A stretch of 64,000 bases of DNA from assembly GCA_034008185.1 (NCBI GenBank), contig CM067084.1, positions 11,427,385 through 11,491,384 of the forward strand, written 5' to 3'. Position 1 is the stretch's first letter. Each line of letters starts with the position of its first letter. Below, piece after piece: positions 12,542 to 24,894 of this stretch. Both the position numbers and the translations under genes were made by a program. Source of the DNA: Gorsachius magnificus (taxonomy: Eukaryota > Chordata > Aves > Pelecaniformes > Ardeidae). Under the pieces are notes generated by a model. The model made no database searches. It had not been told where the DNA came from and was given only the letters and a program-made list of their open reading frames with translations.

Positions 12542-12986
12542 GAAAGTTTAATCTAATTACATGCAAAGGTACTGAAACTGTCATGTATATGATTACCTGC
12601 TTGAAATTGAAGTAACTTGTCGCATTCTCGGTAAATAGAACACTAGTAATGAATTTTATATGAAAAAATAGGTACCTACTCAGTTTAGGAATCTATATGG
12701 TGAAGTATATTTATTAAGGAGAAAGGTTTTATGTTGCAAATTTGGATTTCAGCTCCTGCCATCAAGTCCTGCTCTCGACGCCAAAGCACTGTTTCAGTTC
12801 TGCTGTCACTTGCCAGGAGTCACACAGGAAGAAAACCTTTTCTGAACTGAGAGCTGAAGCTGGGCTTTTTATAGCTCCGGGCCTTTTCCAAAGACTTGTG
12901 GGTTCTGTTGCCCCTCTGCTCTCAGTCTGCCTCCCAATGCCCCAGAGAAAACAGAATCGTTGCGTTTTCTTCTTTCTCGTCACCCT

Positions 12987-12988
<2 letters not shown>

Positions 12989-13018
<30 letters not shown>
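12989..13018. repeat. Poly(T) tract, 30 nt
   Basis: The longest homopolymer in the window, an uninterrupted T30. No adjacent reverse-oriented retrogene was recognised. Confidence 0.95.
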
Positions 13019-13019
<1 letters not shown>

Positions 13020-13627
13020 TATGTTCAGATGTTTCAAATTAGATTCAATATGACTTTATAGGCTGGTAGTCCTCAGTGAACACAACCTAGTTTCTCCAGA
13101 CAAGCTCCTGCTTTTTCTCACTTTGCTGCTCCCTTTTACCCTATAGCTGTGCACTTTCTGTTATGGCTCTACATGAATCAGTGCTTTGGATAGCTCAAAA
13201 AATTAAATCAGTTGTTTTCTTTAACACAAATACCATTTGTGGCTTATTGTATGTTTCCTATAAGGCTGAAGTACAAATCTCAGTGGCTGGGGAGGAGAAG
13301 TGTTTGGAAGGTGTCCAGTAACTTAAAATCCTCCGATGTAATTGATTGCAAATTAGTAAACTGAATAAAAAAGGGGCATGTTGGTCAATCTTTGCAAAGA
13401 TTGGTGCTGAATCTCTGCTACTCTGCTAGACCCATAGGATTATTTCACGAGACATCAGTAGTTAGGGTGATCTATTCTCTGGAACAACAGGGCTTGTCCC
13501 TTAACCGTAACAATTTAATGAAGTCAGAAAGGAGTTAGAGGTGGATCACCGTTATCCGTACTGAGCTGATGAGACTGGGCTGTTGCCTTCATCTTGCTCG
13601 CGTCTCTCATTCCTCTTCTGGTATGTG

Positions 13628-13735
13628 AGGCTCTGTGATTAAATTGCAGGCTTGGGAGTCTGACAATTTGTGTTGTATTCCCAGTTCTGCCACAAAGTTG
13701 ACATAGCAGGATATATGGCTTAGCTCATGGATGCT
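13628..13735 (+). mobile_element. MIR SINE relic
   Basis: It matches the 5' half of MIR in consensus orientation. A block like 'gtggttaagagcacgggctctggagtcagac' appears as GTGATTAAATTGCAGGCTTG then GGGAGTCTGACAATTTG, followed by TATTCCCAGTTCTGCCAC. These blocks correspond to the tRNA-related and core parts of MIR. It is strongly diverged. Confidence 0.65.
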
Positions 13736-15021
13736 TTTTTTTTTCTTATAAATACATGAACATTATGATGTGTGCAATTGTATACCTAATTTATGCACAT
13801 AGACATAACAGTGACCATACATGTAAATGAGATATTTGCAGATGCAAATAGCTACTTATGCATATAACAGGCCAACAGAAACACACACTTGTTGTAATTA
13901 TACCCACAAACTGTATGAACGGATGAACAGGCACGTTATGAAAATCAGACTGCTGGCTACACTGTTCATTTATACCATTTTTAAGACCAGAAGAATATTA
14001 TTAATATTCCTATCCACGATGAGGCATTGCTTATTACTATTTGTAATGAGCTTTAAGATTATTAAATGGGAGGTGCTAAAGATCAGCAATTTTTTTTTTT
14101 TTTTTAATCTGTGCCCGGGGGGTTAATTTATAGATTTTTCCCTTTGGGTGATCTTGAAAATTTACTAATTCTTGCTCGGATCGTGCTTGCAGAACTATGT
14201 ATCACAGGGCTCGTGAACCTGGGTATGTGTGGGTCTTTGTGCCCCAGTCCCAAAAAGGAAAAACAAGAGTGCAGAGATAAAATGAAGATACTCTTTCAGT
14301 GCTTTTAAAACCTTCCCCCAGCCATGCCATGGTCCAGCAGGCAGGGTGCGACTGGATGTGGGGGCAATTTGTTTGTTTTGTAACTTTGCTGCCATCCCTC
14401 AGATGCTTCATGTATGGCCTGGTCGGTGTGATCAGGTAGCAACAGGGGAGAAAATAAAGGCAAAAGCAGGATGTCAGAAAGAGCTCTTTAAAGTCGATGA
14501 TTAGATGGCTGAAAAATTGAACATCCTCCTTGGGGGTTGTCTTTCAGGGAAGAACTGAAACCAGAGCGCCCTGCCTAAGAAACCACAAAGCAGTGCCAAA
14601 TGCTAAGTCTAGCGAGTTGCACGTGGGAGACCTATGCACCTGAAGAGGGTGTCAATCCAGGAGATTGAAACCTTCTATTTGCCAAATTGTGTATTCTAAG
14701 TAAGTACGATTGGTGAGGCAGTACTTCCAGAGTATCATTCCTTCTCTTTGATAGCCCATGTGCTGCTGTGTCCTACCAGAGACAGAGTGATCAAGAATCA
14801 GTTATGGCTTGGCTGTTCCCACCCAGGTAATTTCTTTCGATAGTTGCAATGGAAAACTAAATAACTTTTTAACAAATGTTCATTCAATAATGTCAAATTA
14901 CAAGCAAACGTAAAAGCAATTATCCAGGAGAAAATAAGGTATCTGAAACATAAGTATTTGTTTAATACAATGAATTTTTAATTATGTATTCTCAATTCTT
15001 TCTGATAGGGCTGTATTTCAG
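13736..15021. other. Non-coding stretch
   Basis: No exon or repeat recognised, apart from a T-rich run at 14,090-14,105. Confidence 0.5.
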
Positions 15022-15085
15022 GACAGATGACCTTCCAATACACCCTGTGTATCTGGCCTGCTAACTGCTCAGACTGGAGGACGTG
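15022..15085 (+). CDS. Weak candidate coding exon
   Basis: It follows a good acceptor (GGGCTGTATTTCAG, ending at 15,021) and ends at GTG|GTAAGT at 15,086. Two frames contain stops. The third is open (two bases, then 20 codons, then two bases) and reads QMTFQYTLC then IWPANCSDW. No family is recognised and no phase-matched neighbour was found. Confidence 0.14.
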
Positions 15086-16440
15086 GTAAGTTTTTGAGCA
15101 ATTCTCTTGGAAATGGAAATGGTGGGACAGAGGGATGTGTGCCTGATCTTCTCCCGAGAGAAACTGGGGTTCATCCAGGTTGCGACAACCAGAGCAAATT
15201 TTTCCCAGGTACCATAAGACAGACATAGCTGTAATTACTTCCTTAATTACTAAGGCCAGCAGTACTTTATTCTACACTGAATGATTTGGAAATTTTCGGA
15301 AGACGCAAGATGTGTCTTTGGTTTGGATTTGAAAGTTTTTTAGTTGGAACTGTGCAAGTGGTAATAGTTCACTTTTTTCCTAATCAGTTTAGTTCAAGAT
15401 GAATAGATATAGACTTTCTAAACTAAGAAATAAATATTTGAAAGCTGGAAAAGGTATTTTATCCTGTTTTCTTGAACTCTTCTTTAAAGGAAAACTAACC
15501 TGAAAACTAACACAATAATAATTCTTTCATATGTACAAAATCCCCAGGTCATTTATTTGTAATCTAAAAGTTGACCTTACCACATGGATCTTTTTCAATA
15601 TTTAACCTTTTTTATTCATTAATTAATTTTTGCAAGAAGATAACTCATATATACTGTATTTGCTGTAACATAAAGTATTTCAGTTGCATGGAAGTCAGTG
15701 AAAAAACCATTATAATCTTAAATCCTATTATAAGAAAGTTCTGAGATTGTTGGGTTTGTCCTTACTTTGATTTCTTCTTTGTTTTTTTTCTTAGTTTGCC
15801 ACACTGAGAGTGAACCTCTGCTGTTTGCACTAACTGTGTAGATGCAGTCGTCTTATTTTAATGTCACAAATAGAATGCTGTTTCAGCTGATAAAGTGGGA
15901 AGCATTACTGGGACCAGGGCGTTTGCATCCCCATATTAATTTGAACAGGGACACTAATAAGTGTTCACTATAAATAGCATGAGAGGCAAAAATGTTTTAA
16001 AAAAAAATGGTAAATATATAGCTGAAGCAAGTAATAGGAATATGGTTCCTCAGTCAATCTCCAGGGAACAGCTCTTTCATTTAACTTTGGAATATTCAGA
16101 TGAATTTTAAATTGTGTATAAGCGTATCTCCACAAAATGCATCCTACTCATTGATGCTAATGGAGTAATTTAGAAGTCTGAGAATCTGAGCTTTATCTGA
16201 TAACTTTATAGATTTAGTTTGACTTGAGGTTTCTGACTCACATTAGGAGTTGGACAGCTACTAAAAATAAATTTGTAATCCTGTGGTAGGAAATCTTCAG
16301 AAACTTAGGAAATTCAGATAAGCTGTGCACTGGCTCTCAACTCATCTGAACTCTTGTGAATCTTGCTGGTCGGGAAATCTCTACGGAAATCTGAGGAAGT
16401 TACGGAACTGTCTCTGATACTGAAAGTACAGAAGATGGAG

Positions 16441-16491
16441 GAAAGTCTGCAGTCAGTCCTGCTACTGCCTTACTGAATGACCTTGGGTAAG
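16441..16491 (+). mobile_element. Probable short MIR fragment
   Basis: The run CTGCCTTACTGAATGACCTT then GGGTAAGT resembles the MIR core block 'ctgccacttactagctgtgtgaccttgggcaagt'. It is short, so chance similarity is possible. The GGTAAGT inside it is repeat-derived and should not be read as a donor. Confidence 0.4.
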
Positions 16492-17522
16492 TGTCCAGCT
16501 GCTCAGGTCAAACCTGAGCAGAAATTAATTGTCCTTCACTGCTACTTTTTTTCTTTTGCGATCTAATGGAAACCAGTGTTTTCAACAGAGAATTTGCATC
16601 AGCGTACCCCAGACTATCTTGGTGGTAGGACTGAGAAACGCAGTGCATATTTTATTTGGGGGATTAAAAATCTCAAGCTGGTATCTATCATATGGGTTTG
16701 CATAGTAGGTCCTCAGTATTCAGACGGCTTCTGAGGCTTACTGCCATATAATAGTGGTGGTAAGATCAGCAATAGCAGGTCAGAATGATTAAGAGAACCA
16801 CCTTTGTGCTATATCTATTTATCTAAGGTTTAACTCTAATTTAGGCAGGAATTGAGGAGTTTTTTAAAAAAACCCAAACAAACCACAAAACCAAAAAAAA
16901 TTTCTGTAACTGGATTTTTTAAATGTCTTACTATAGATTCAGTTTAGAATTCATTTTGAGTTTTATGCTTATGCATGCAAGTCCTTGGACTAAAAGAACC
17001 AGTGTATGTCTCTCTTGGATAAAAAAAACTGAAATGGAAAAGGAAAATAATGTTATTTTTTGTTTAAGGACCCTTTGTTGCCATATATGTTTATTGAAAT
17101 ATTTGATAATGAAGAAAGTAAGTAGGCAATGTGTATCAAATTGTTTCTTTCTGAGAACTATTTAATCTATGTTTTATTAGGAATCAGGAAAAAGTCTTGA
17201 GTACAGGCAAGAAACGAACAGCAGGGTATGAATCCAGGAGAAATTCAGTGTCAGAAAGGAATCCCAGATTTTGTGGATTGTGTCTATTTTGCACCAAACA
17301 ATAAATAAACCAAAACTGTGGATCCTAAACCCACTAACTGTACCCTATGAAATTTGTAAGCAACTCTCAGTTCTACAGCTTGAGAAAAATCTCTAGCACA
17401 AATACAAAACTCATGTTTATATAATTCCGTGAGGTGATGCAATTAAGGTGAAGTGTACTTAGTATAAAGATTACAAATATTCTTCTCTGTGTACATGACA
17501 CTTTTAGAGGACTGTAACAAGA

Positions 17523-17622
17523 TGGCTTAAGTAGCAGACACGGCACCTCTTTGTCTGTATTGCAGCAATAATTGGCTTAAGAGGCAGACGTTAGTGAACA
17601 TTTGTCTGCGCTCCTTGGAAAA
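17523..17622. repeat. Imperfect 50-bp tandem duplication
   Basis: TGGCTTAAGTAGCAGAC at 17,523-17,539 recurs with one mismatch at 17,573-17,589. TTTGTCTG also recurs about 50 bp on in each unit. The rest of the unit has diverged. Confidence 0.7.
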
Positions 17623-20018
17623 TGTCTTCAGTCCTGGCAAATGTATTTGCTCTGCAATTCATTTTGTAGGTATTAAGCACAGTGCCATTTGCCTACCAAA
17701 CCATGATCTCCTTAAGCAGATTATGGTTTATTGCTCCACACATCAGCATCTGAAGGGGAAGGAACATTTCCGTGATGTCATCCCAGCAGGTAGTGACATT
17801 TTGAATGCTTGATGACATTTCCTCTTGTAAATAGACAAGGGAAGTCAGTAGGTGCAGCATTGCTTTACCTTTTGTGAAATGTCACTGCGCTGCGGAAACC
17901 GAAAGAACTCCTGTATATTATTTTATTGTTTCTGGGAAACAGAAGGAAATTACACCAAAAGGCTTGTAGTACCCCATATATTTCTTACTTTATTTGCCAA
18001 GGTTGCTCTAAAGAAATACAAATGAACTTCAACTGCATGCGTTGTTAGTTTTTATAATAAATAGCGCTCTTATTTAAATTCATGCCTCTTTACACTTCTA
18101 ATGCTCCTGACTTGAGCTCATAGAAAACACGTCTTTTACAACCTTACCATCTGTCCGCCAGGATTTACTTTAAAAACGGTATTCTTGTAACACCTAAAAA
18201 TTTTCCTTTCCTTATCTCTTTTGTTTGCTTTCTAGCGTCTGAACTGCTATATTGTTTATCATTAGACTAATGCTTTCAATTTTGTCCTCTGCTCTTTTAT
18301 TATCATTTGGGCCTGCTGGCTCTCACTTGCCTTCAGTCATCTTGCACCCTGGTATTCACTGAGAAGAGTAATGCCAGCTTGGCCCTAGCACTTTTTCCTC
18401 TACTGTAGGCATCCTGGGACTTCTGTAATTACAGATCACAGCAAAGGAAATACAATTATTCGGAGTATAGTTGTCCACAGGAGAAAACATGCCTGATCTG
18501 CAGGGGTACCTTTTCCTCTGGAAAGCTGACCCCAAATAGATCTGTGAATGCCACAGAAATTTGAGTCCAATGTAAAAACATTTCAGGAATAGTTTGGTGC
18601 AATATTTTTTTTCCTAAAATACTTCCCTGAATGCCATCTATCTTTCCAGTCTGAGCTGCAACCAGCTGGTTTTCATCCAGCTCTCTTGTTTCTGCCAGCT
18701 ACTGAGCGCAGTTGGCACCATCTCTGTCTGTCTCCTATGAAAAAGCAACATAGGAAAAGATATAATCGGTATGTTAATAATAATATTTATAGCCGAGGCT
18801 CATTGGATGATCATTCCCAGTAGTTTTCCATCAAAATTGAACTGAACCCACGGATTATTCTGACCTCATAGGACCTTATGGTATTTTGTTATTTAAGAAA
18901 TACTTAACAAATTTTGTCTTCTAAGATCAGTCTAAAGATTATCTAGTGCAAGGATGAAATATCCTATATTTTCTATATCAACATCCTTTTGGAACAGCAG
19001 CACACCACTGCAGCCAGGCCACCTCTTCCCACCCAGCAGGCTCTGAAGGCTTGTCAAGCACCCTTTCTGTCCTACTGGTGCCCCCTCAGGGTCTCCCAAA
19101 CCTCCTTTTCCCTTCCTGAGCGTCTTACGCTGATCTACTGCACAAGCTTTAATGTTTTGAGTTGTTTCATTGCTGTGATGCTGTTGAACACCGGCTGGAC
19201 AGGGCAGCAATGGGATGCTCCTGAGGACATCTCTGCACTTCTCATCTCTTGCAGATAGACCCTATGTCATTACAATTAATACTTTGATTGTATGGCTTTC
19301 TTCAGAGGTCTTCTGTACTGTTCATCAAAGGGCCATCAGAAGCCTTCCCCAGGGTCCTTCCGTGCTCTGCCTAATCTCTGAGCCCCCAAGTTTTCTTTTA
19401 GCATCAGGTTATCTCTGAAGGTTTATTACTTGTTCTCGGCAGACCAGCAGAAAGCTCTCCCACTTCTCATCTCTTCCTGATCCTACAACACACAGAGAGA
19501 GGGTGTTGTGTGTGATGAATTTGGTAGGCAAGTTGCTGTCTTGGTCTTCCCATTCTCCACTGACTCCAGCAAATACCTTCCTCTGTACCCAAAGGCTACA
19601 TCCCCACCATTTTTTCTTCTGTTTTCTTGATCACTTTATAAAAGCGGCAGTGCCAATCCATCTGCCTAAATGAAACTTGCCATGCAAGAAATAGACCTCT
19701 GGGAAATGTGTATGTGTGTGGGGGGAGGAGATTTGGGCAAGAGCAGAGCCGGGCATTTGGCAACCATCTAGCCTAATGAGTCTTCTTCCTGGTAACTGTA
19801 CTGTGGATGGGAGCAAAGTTTCTGAGATTTCTCAAGAAGAAATTGTTCAACACCACTCACAGAAGATACAGGAAAGAAATCTCTGGACTGCAATACAGCA
19901 TAGCTTGGGAGACTCACTGTGATTAGTACAATTTATCCTCGTCGTGTTAGAGTGACTGTGCCATCAATATTTAAAAGGGCACAAATCTTCTTCCAAAGAT
20001 GTGATTCTGTGAGTAAAT

Positions 20019-20050
20019 TTTGCACCCACTCACTTTGAGTGGGTTGCAAA
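20019..20050. repeat. Perfect-stem hairpin, 14 bp with one bulge
   Basis: TTTGCACCCACTCA at 20,019-20,032 pairs with TGAGTGGGTTGCAAA at 20,036-20,050 around a 3-nt loop, with one bulged base. It is too short for a typical microRNA precursor. Confidence 0.85.
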
Positions 20051-21214
20051 TATATTCACATGTTCTTCATCACAGCTGAGGAGCAGCAGCATGTATTCCT
20101 TTTAAAGGAAGCTGGGATGAAAAAAGCTGCCTCTAAAAAAGGGAGATTAATCTCTTGGAAACTCCCCACTGGAACATTGTAACATTAACTGGCAGTTTCC
20201 CCTGATCCAGGTAATTTATTCATGAAACTTATGGAGGTTAATCAAAAGTTCATATAATTGTAATAAACAGAATACATAATGGACTAATCATGCAATTCAA
20301 GGCATTTTGTAATTTATTTGAAATATCAGATAAAAATAACTAAGAGGTGTGCCAGGAAGCCAGCAAATAATTTGGAAACTGATGAGCATGGCATACCTGC
20401 TGAACTATGAATAGATAACGTAGTGTCTAAAAGTATATAGATAAATATAATAAAGTAGCAAGTATTCCGCAGGCTTATACTTTTTTTGAAGGCTTTAAAA
20501 TTGATTCTAAAACTCACATTGCCACCTCTTGTACAATCTGGTTTCTAGTTCAGCCCCTCAGCAGCACCGCTCTGAGGAGTCCTCTGGTTGGGACCCGAGA
20601 GGGCTCAGGAAAAGGGGCCCCATTTGCCCTTTCTAAAGATGGAGCGAACATATTAATCAGGTGGTATTCACAAACAGAGACTATTCCTATAACCAACTTT
20701 TTCTTGCTTTAAAAATAAAATCAGACAGAGGGAATATTAACTTTTGAGCATGAATGCATGTTTGTTGAAAAAGCATTCTGATTTTGACTCTTCTTGGGGT
20801 AGAAAATAAACTCGTGTGTTCATGCCTATTTGTTATGATTTTATGGTGAGCACACATGAAGATCTAGGACTGTACCCACTCAGACTAGCCCAATGTGAAT
20901 GCAGATCCGCTGCACTAGCATACCAAATGTGTGAACACAAAATAGGCATTCATTTGTATTTACTTTTTCTTTTCCCAAGAAGGCATGCCATAAAACCACT
21001 CTTAGGTTCAGGGTTCAGTGTAAGGAGGCTTGTGGTTTGTTTTTTTTTAATGAGAGGGCAGGAAAAAATTATGTAGTTTATGTGCAAACACACGGACACA
21101 CAAAGCATGTATTTTTGCATAAACACCTTGAATAAAATAGACATCTGTAGATATAAAATATCTATAAAACAGTTGTGTACATATGTACATACGTGTCCTG
21201 AGTATTGATGGGTG

Positions 21215-21403
21215 ACTGAGCGCTGGCACAGGTTGCCTGGAGGAGCTGTGGAGTCTCCATCGTTGAAGATACTCAACAGCCAGCTGGAGATGGTCCTGGA
21301 TAAGCCTGCTCTGTGTGACCCTGCTTGAGCAGGGGTGTTGGAAAAGATGCCCTCCAGAGGTCCCTTCCAACCTCAGCCATTCTCTGATCTGTGAAATTCT
21401 CAT
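21215..21403 (+). mobile_element. CR1 LINE 3' fragment
   Basis: A clear CR1 3' region. It has the block GAGCTGTGGAGTCTCCATC, then GACCCTGCTTGAGCAGGGG, then CCAGAGGTCCCTTCCAACCT, followed by an ATTCTCTGATCTGTGA-like end that corresponds to the CR1 terminal short repeats. CR1 is the dominant LINE of birds, and most copies are 5'-truncated 3' ends like this one. The long minus-strand frames over this interval (20,950-21,403) are antisense shadows of the repeat. Confidence 0.93.
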
Positions 21404-22217
21404 ATATGAGAAAAATATACGCTTTAGTGGGGAAAACAGAGTATTTAAAAGGTCTTATGTGCTTTCCTTATACCAAAAATGTAATTTTATGCTTGGCTTC
21501 TTGATAATGATTTCATTTTAAACACAAATCCTTCGTTTTGCGTAAAACTTTGTATGGCTGGGCACTGAAAATCAAGACATGGGTAAAATTAAGTAGTCTG
21601 ATATGCTGATAGTCTGATAGAAGAAACATATTTTCTAAAAAATAAAAGGTCTGAAATAAAATGTCCAGTTATAAAAAACAAAACCCCAAGCAAACGGTAT
21701 CAGCTACAGAGAGGGTGAGGAGATATAATCCAATTTCCTGAAAAATCATAATTTTCCCAAGGTAGAAAGTTGAACAGCCTAATAAGGCGTTCATACAAAA
21801 AGAAATATTAAACATTTCACAGGAAGGCATTTTTCAGACCTTGGTTGGAAGACTTTCAACTCAACAGTTGCTTTAATCAGTTTAGTCAATTATATTCAGG
21901 GGAATCACTTCAAAAGCACAAGAAAATTTCATGTTATGCCTTGTAAGTGATGAATAACTTCTAGACTCTGTTCTCTTCTTAAACCCATACAAAAAAGATG
22001 AAAAGATTAGCACTTCCCATAGCACCTTCACTTTCCAGGATTGCCTTGAAAGCGGTGAGCAAAGCACGGTAGGTTTTAAAACTAAAGAGGCTATTGTGCG
22101 GAAATTAATTGATGGCCTTGTTTTGACTGTGTGATAGCAGCAGAAGTAATGAGTACAGACCTTGTTTCAGCGTTTTGCTTTCCAGCACCTGGCAGAAAAG
22201 TGGGCGAGTTGAATCCT

Positions 22218-22395
22218 AGCAGGTAGATTCTTTTTTTGGAAGCAGGCAGGCTTTTTGAAGCAAGTGAGTAAACTCCTCTCTCAGGCGATCTTTTTTTCCT
22301 TTCTAACAGGCACTTTTCCTTTCAGGCAATCAAATCTTTTTCCACTCTGTACACAAGCTCCTTCCTTTCAGGCAGGTAAACTTTTTCCTCCCCCC
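22218..22395 (+). repeat. Degenerate tandem array of CAGG(C/T)..TCTTTTT units
   Basis: Starts such as CAGGTAG, CAGGCAGG, CAGGCGAT, CAGGCACT, CAGGCAAT and CAGGCAGG recur. Most are followed by a TTTTT-rich pyrimidine run, with irregular spacing of roughly 20-40 bp. It resembles a decayed minisatellite. Confidence 0.55.
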
Positions 22396-23989
22396 CCTTA
22401 TTTGCCCCTGGTAAGCAAACATAACCTAAAAGAAAAGGACAGATTAAAGCTGTTTGCCCATAAAACTCTGCCGCCTTCCTATACTAGGAATTTGTCTTGT
22501 GACCTACTTCCTTAACACCGTTTGCTATTGAGCAAGGACAAAACCCAAATGTCATTTCATGACATAATCCACTGTCAAAATTGGCACTAGCCAGCAGGCC
22601 TGCTGGTGGTCGCTCACAGATAACAACTGTGGAGCAGGCATAGCAAATGAATTTTTTCCACAGAATATGGTAAGTCAGGGTTGAAGAGTATTGGGAAAGA
22701 AGGGTGGGAGAACTTGTGCTGCCTCTGTCATGTCTCATATATTTTTGAGACTTAAGTTTCCAGTACTTGTCAATGACTTGTCAAGCTGGCTTTCTTCAAA
22801 AAGACGCCGTTATTTGGTGTCACATAAACATGCTATGTGTATTTTTTACAGTACCAGTAGTGGTTTTATTACTTACCCACTTCTCCATTACCAGTATTCA
22901 TAGAGACATATATACTGGTTTTGTAAGGTGATGTAAGGTCCTAAGCGCAATTAAGTTTCTGAGTAGTAACTAACACTTTGGAACCTTGATGTTTAAAAAA
23001 TTGTGTGTTTAAGTGTCAAAGTTTGGAATTCTGAAAATAAGATTCCTTTTGTAGACTGATGTCCACCTTTTGACTGAGACCACAGTTTACAGGATTATTC
23101 TTTTGTAGAGTCCTAAACACATACTTCCTTCTGTTTATAAAATATATTGTGCAGTAACAGTAAATAAAAATCTCTCCTGGTATTATGCCAAGCAAGAGCT
23201 CCTTGCAATATCAAAAGCTTTGCAAGCTTATTTTACAAAACTTCATTCTAAATCATACCAGGATAGTATGGAAAGATGTCTGTGTGTTTAGGAGCACTGA
23301 AAGAAGGCTAGGTTAAGATACTTCAGTTGACGTCCATTGCAAGAGTCTAAAAATTAAATGCAAATGTCTGAATTCAGTTTTGGAATTTATATAACTTGGA
23401 GTCAAATTCCCTATTCATTAATTTTTTGTATTTTAATGGGAGAAAGAAGACAACTTTTTTTTTTAACTTGTCAACATAGTTTTCTCGGCATTTGAAGTGC
23501 TCTTTAGGCTATTTATTTACATTTGTTCCTGAAAGCTCCTTTTTCTACAGAACATGTAAATGCTTCCGATTTCAAAGGCGCAACCAGCAGAACACAGATA
23601 TTCCCTTGATAGGAGATACATGCCCTGTCTCATCTGCGGACATTGATAGATGTCACTTAGTATCATGTCTCCATTTTCACATTCACACAAAAAGAGCACA
23701 AAAAGTAATTTGGTTTTTGGCTTCCTTGACTGGCATCCTCTTTTGCAGCTATGCACCTCATCTTTTTAATATTGCAGCATGCCTGATTTAACATGCAAGG
23801 TGTCTGTAGGATACCTCCCTGCGCTGAGCAGATGGGAGAGGTGCCAGACCCGTCGGATGCAGTTGGGTTTGTGCAGGATGTCATGATTATCATCGCTGCA
23901 GTGCTACAGAGGACAGCAAAGCAGCTGTGTAAAGGCCCTGGGTAACTTGTTGGTTGTCAGCAACGCAGCAGAATATTTTCATTGTACCT

Positions 23990-24389
23990 TTGAGCGCGTG
24001 GAGGATGCAGTACATTTCCTGAAGAATGCTATGCATATTTAATTGAGCTCCTTGGCCAGTGAGTCTAATATGTCATATCAGCTCTTACTCAGTGCCTTCA
24101 CACACATCTCCGATGTTAGTTCTTCGCATTTTATCCTCGTGCAATAACTGCCTAGTGCTTTCAATCAGTTGCTGCAGTATTTGCTATGGATGCAACATGT
24201 GAAAATAAACAATGCTATGGCTTTTGCAGATGTTAGATAATGTCTCATGTGGGCCTGGTACCTGGAGATAATTATACCTTTTAGTAGATTTACACTGCCC
24301 ATTTTATTTCCTGTTGCCTGGGGAATAATTATATGCTATCTACCTGCCTTTTCATAATTTTATTAACTATTTCTTTTATTTATGTACAG
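23990..24389. promoter_or_regulatory. Possible conserved non-coding element (enhancer-like)
   Basis: It is rich in homeodomain and POU-type words: ATGCATATTTAATTGAG near 24,031, TAATTATA, GGGAATAATTATATGC and CATAATTTTATTAAC. There are no repeats and no coding signal. The call rests on motif density and general appearance only. No alignment was possible here. Confidence 0.25.
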
Positions 24390-24457
24390 TGGAACTGTTG
24401 GGACCAGTAACTTTTATTTCCTCCATTTATCAAAATATTTAACTAGCATACTGCAAG
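24390..24457 (+). CDS. Weak candidate coding exon
   Basis: It follows the acceptor TTCTTTTATTTATGTACAG (ending at 24,389) and ends at the strong donor GCAAG|GTGAGT at 24,458. One of three frames is open across 68 nt (one base, 22 codons, one base) and reads GTVGTSNFYF then LHLSKYLTSILQ. The family is unknown. It lies next to the enhancer-like stretch, so it could equally be part of a non-coding transcript. Confidence 0.15.
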
Positions 24458-24863
24458 GTGAGTCGTCATTAAATAATGGTTCAGGGCACTGCTGAGGTTA
24501 AGCCTAAATCATTATAGTTGTTTCTCTTGCTCCAAACACCCCCAGATCTCCCTTCTGGCAGTGCAAAAACCTTGACAGCTGTGGGCTTAGGTCACACCAT
24601 TTAGTATCAAGGAACTGTCAGATCTTGTTTTCTTTTTGCTGTTCTGCTCATTAGTCAAAGCAGATTCTTTGCTGCAGCAGGTCTGCATACTGCATCCTAA
24701 CCCCGTACATCCTCAGGAGTGTGATCCCAGGATGAGCCACCATACAGGGTAAAAATACCAGTGCTCTGTCACAGTAAACCAACTGTAACATCTTCCTGCG
24801 TTTGCTTTACACAGCCTGGCAGTTTTGCAAGTAGCCATGTTAAAGAAGCAGCCTTCAATTTCT

Positions 24864-24866
<3 letters not shown>

Positions 24867-24894
<28 letters not shown>
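24867..24894. repeat. Poly(T) tract, 28 nt
   Basis: Uninterrupted T28 followed by CCCCC. No retrogene body was seen on either side. Confidence 0.95.

Larger units (their letters stand above)
15086..21214. other. Long non-coding stretch
   Basis: It holds a probable MIR fragment (16,441-16,491), an imperfect 50-bp tandem duplication (17,523-17,622) and a 14-bp hairpin (20,019-20,050). 18,989-19,420 is somewhat GC-richer, with overlapping open frames on both strands, but it has no splice or family evidence. Confidence 0.5.
21404..24389. other. Non-coding stretch
   Basis: It contains a degenerate CAGGC/TCTTTTT tandem array (22,218-22,395) and, from about 23,990, a stretch that looks like a conserved non-coding element. 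No exon was recognised before 24,390. Confidence 0.5.

Noticed and set aside
12989..13018. T30 as the reverse-complement tail of a processed pseudogene
   Set aside because: No polyadenylation signal, gene body or flanking duplication is visible in the following sequence. The same applies to the T28 at 24,867-24,894.
20950..21403. Two long overlapping minus-strand frames
   Set aside because: They lie antisense to the CR1 3' fragment at 21,215-21,403 and come from the repeat.
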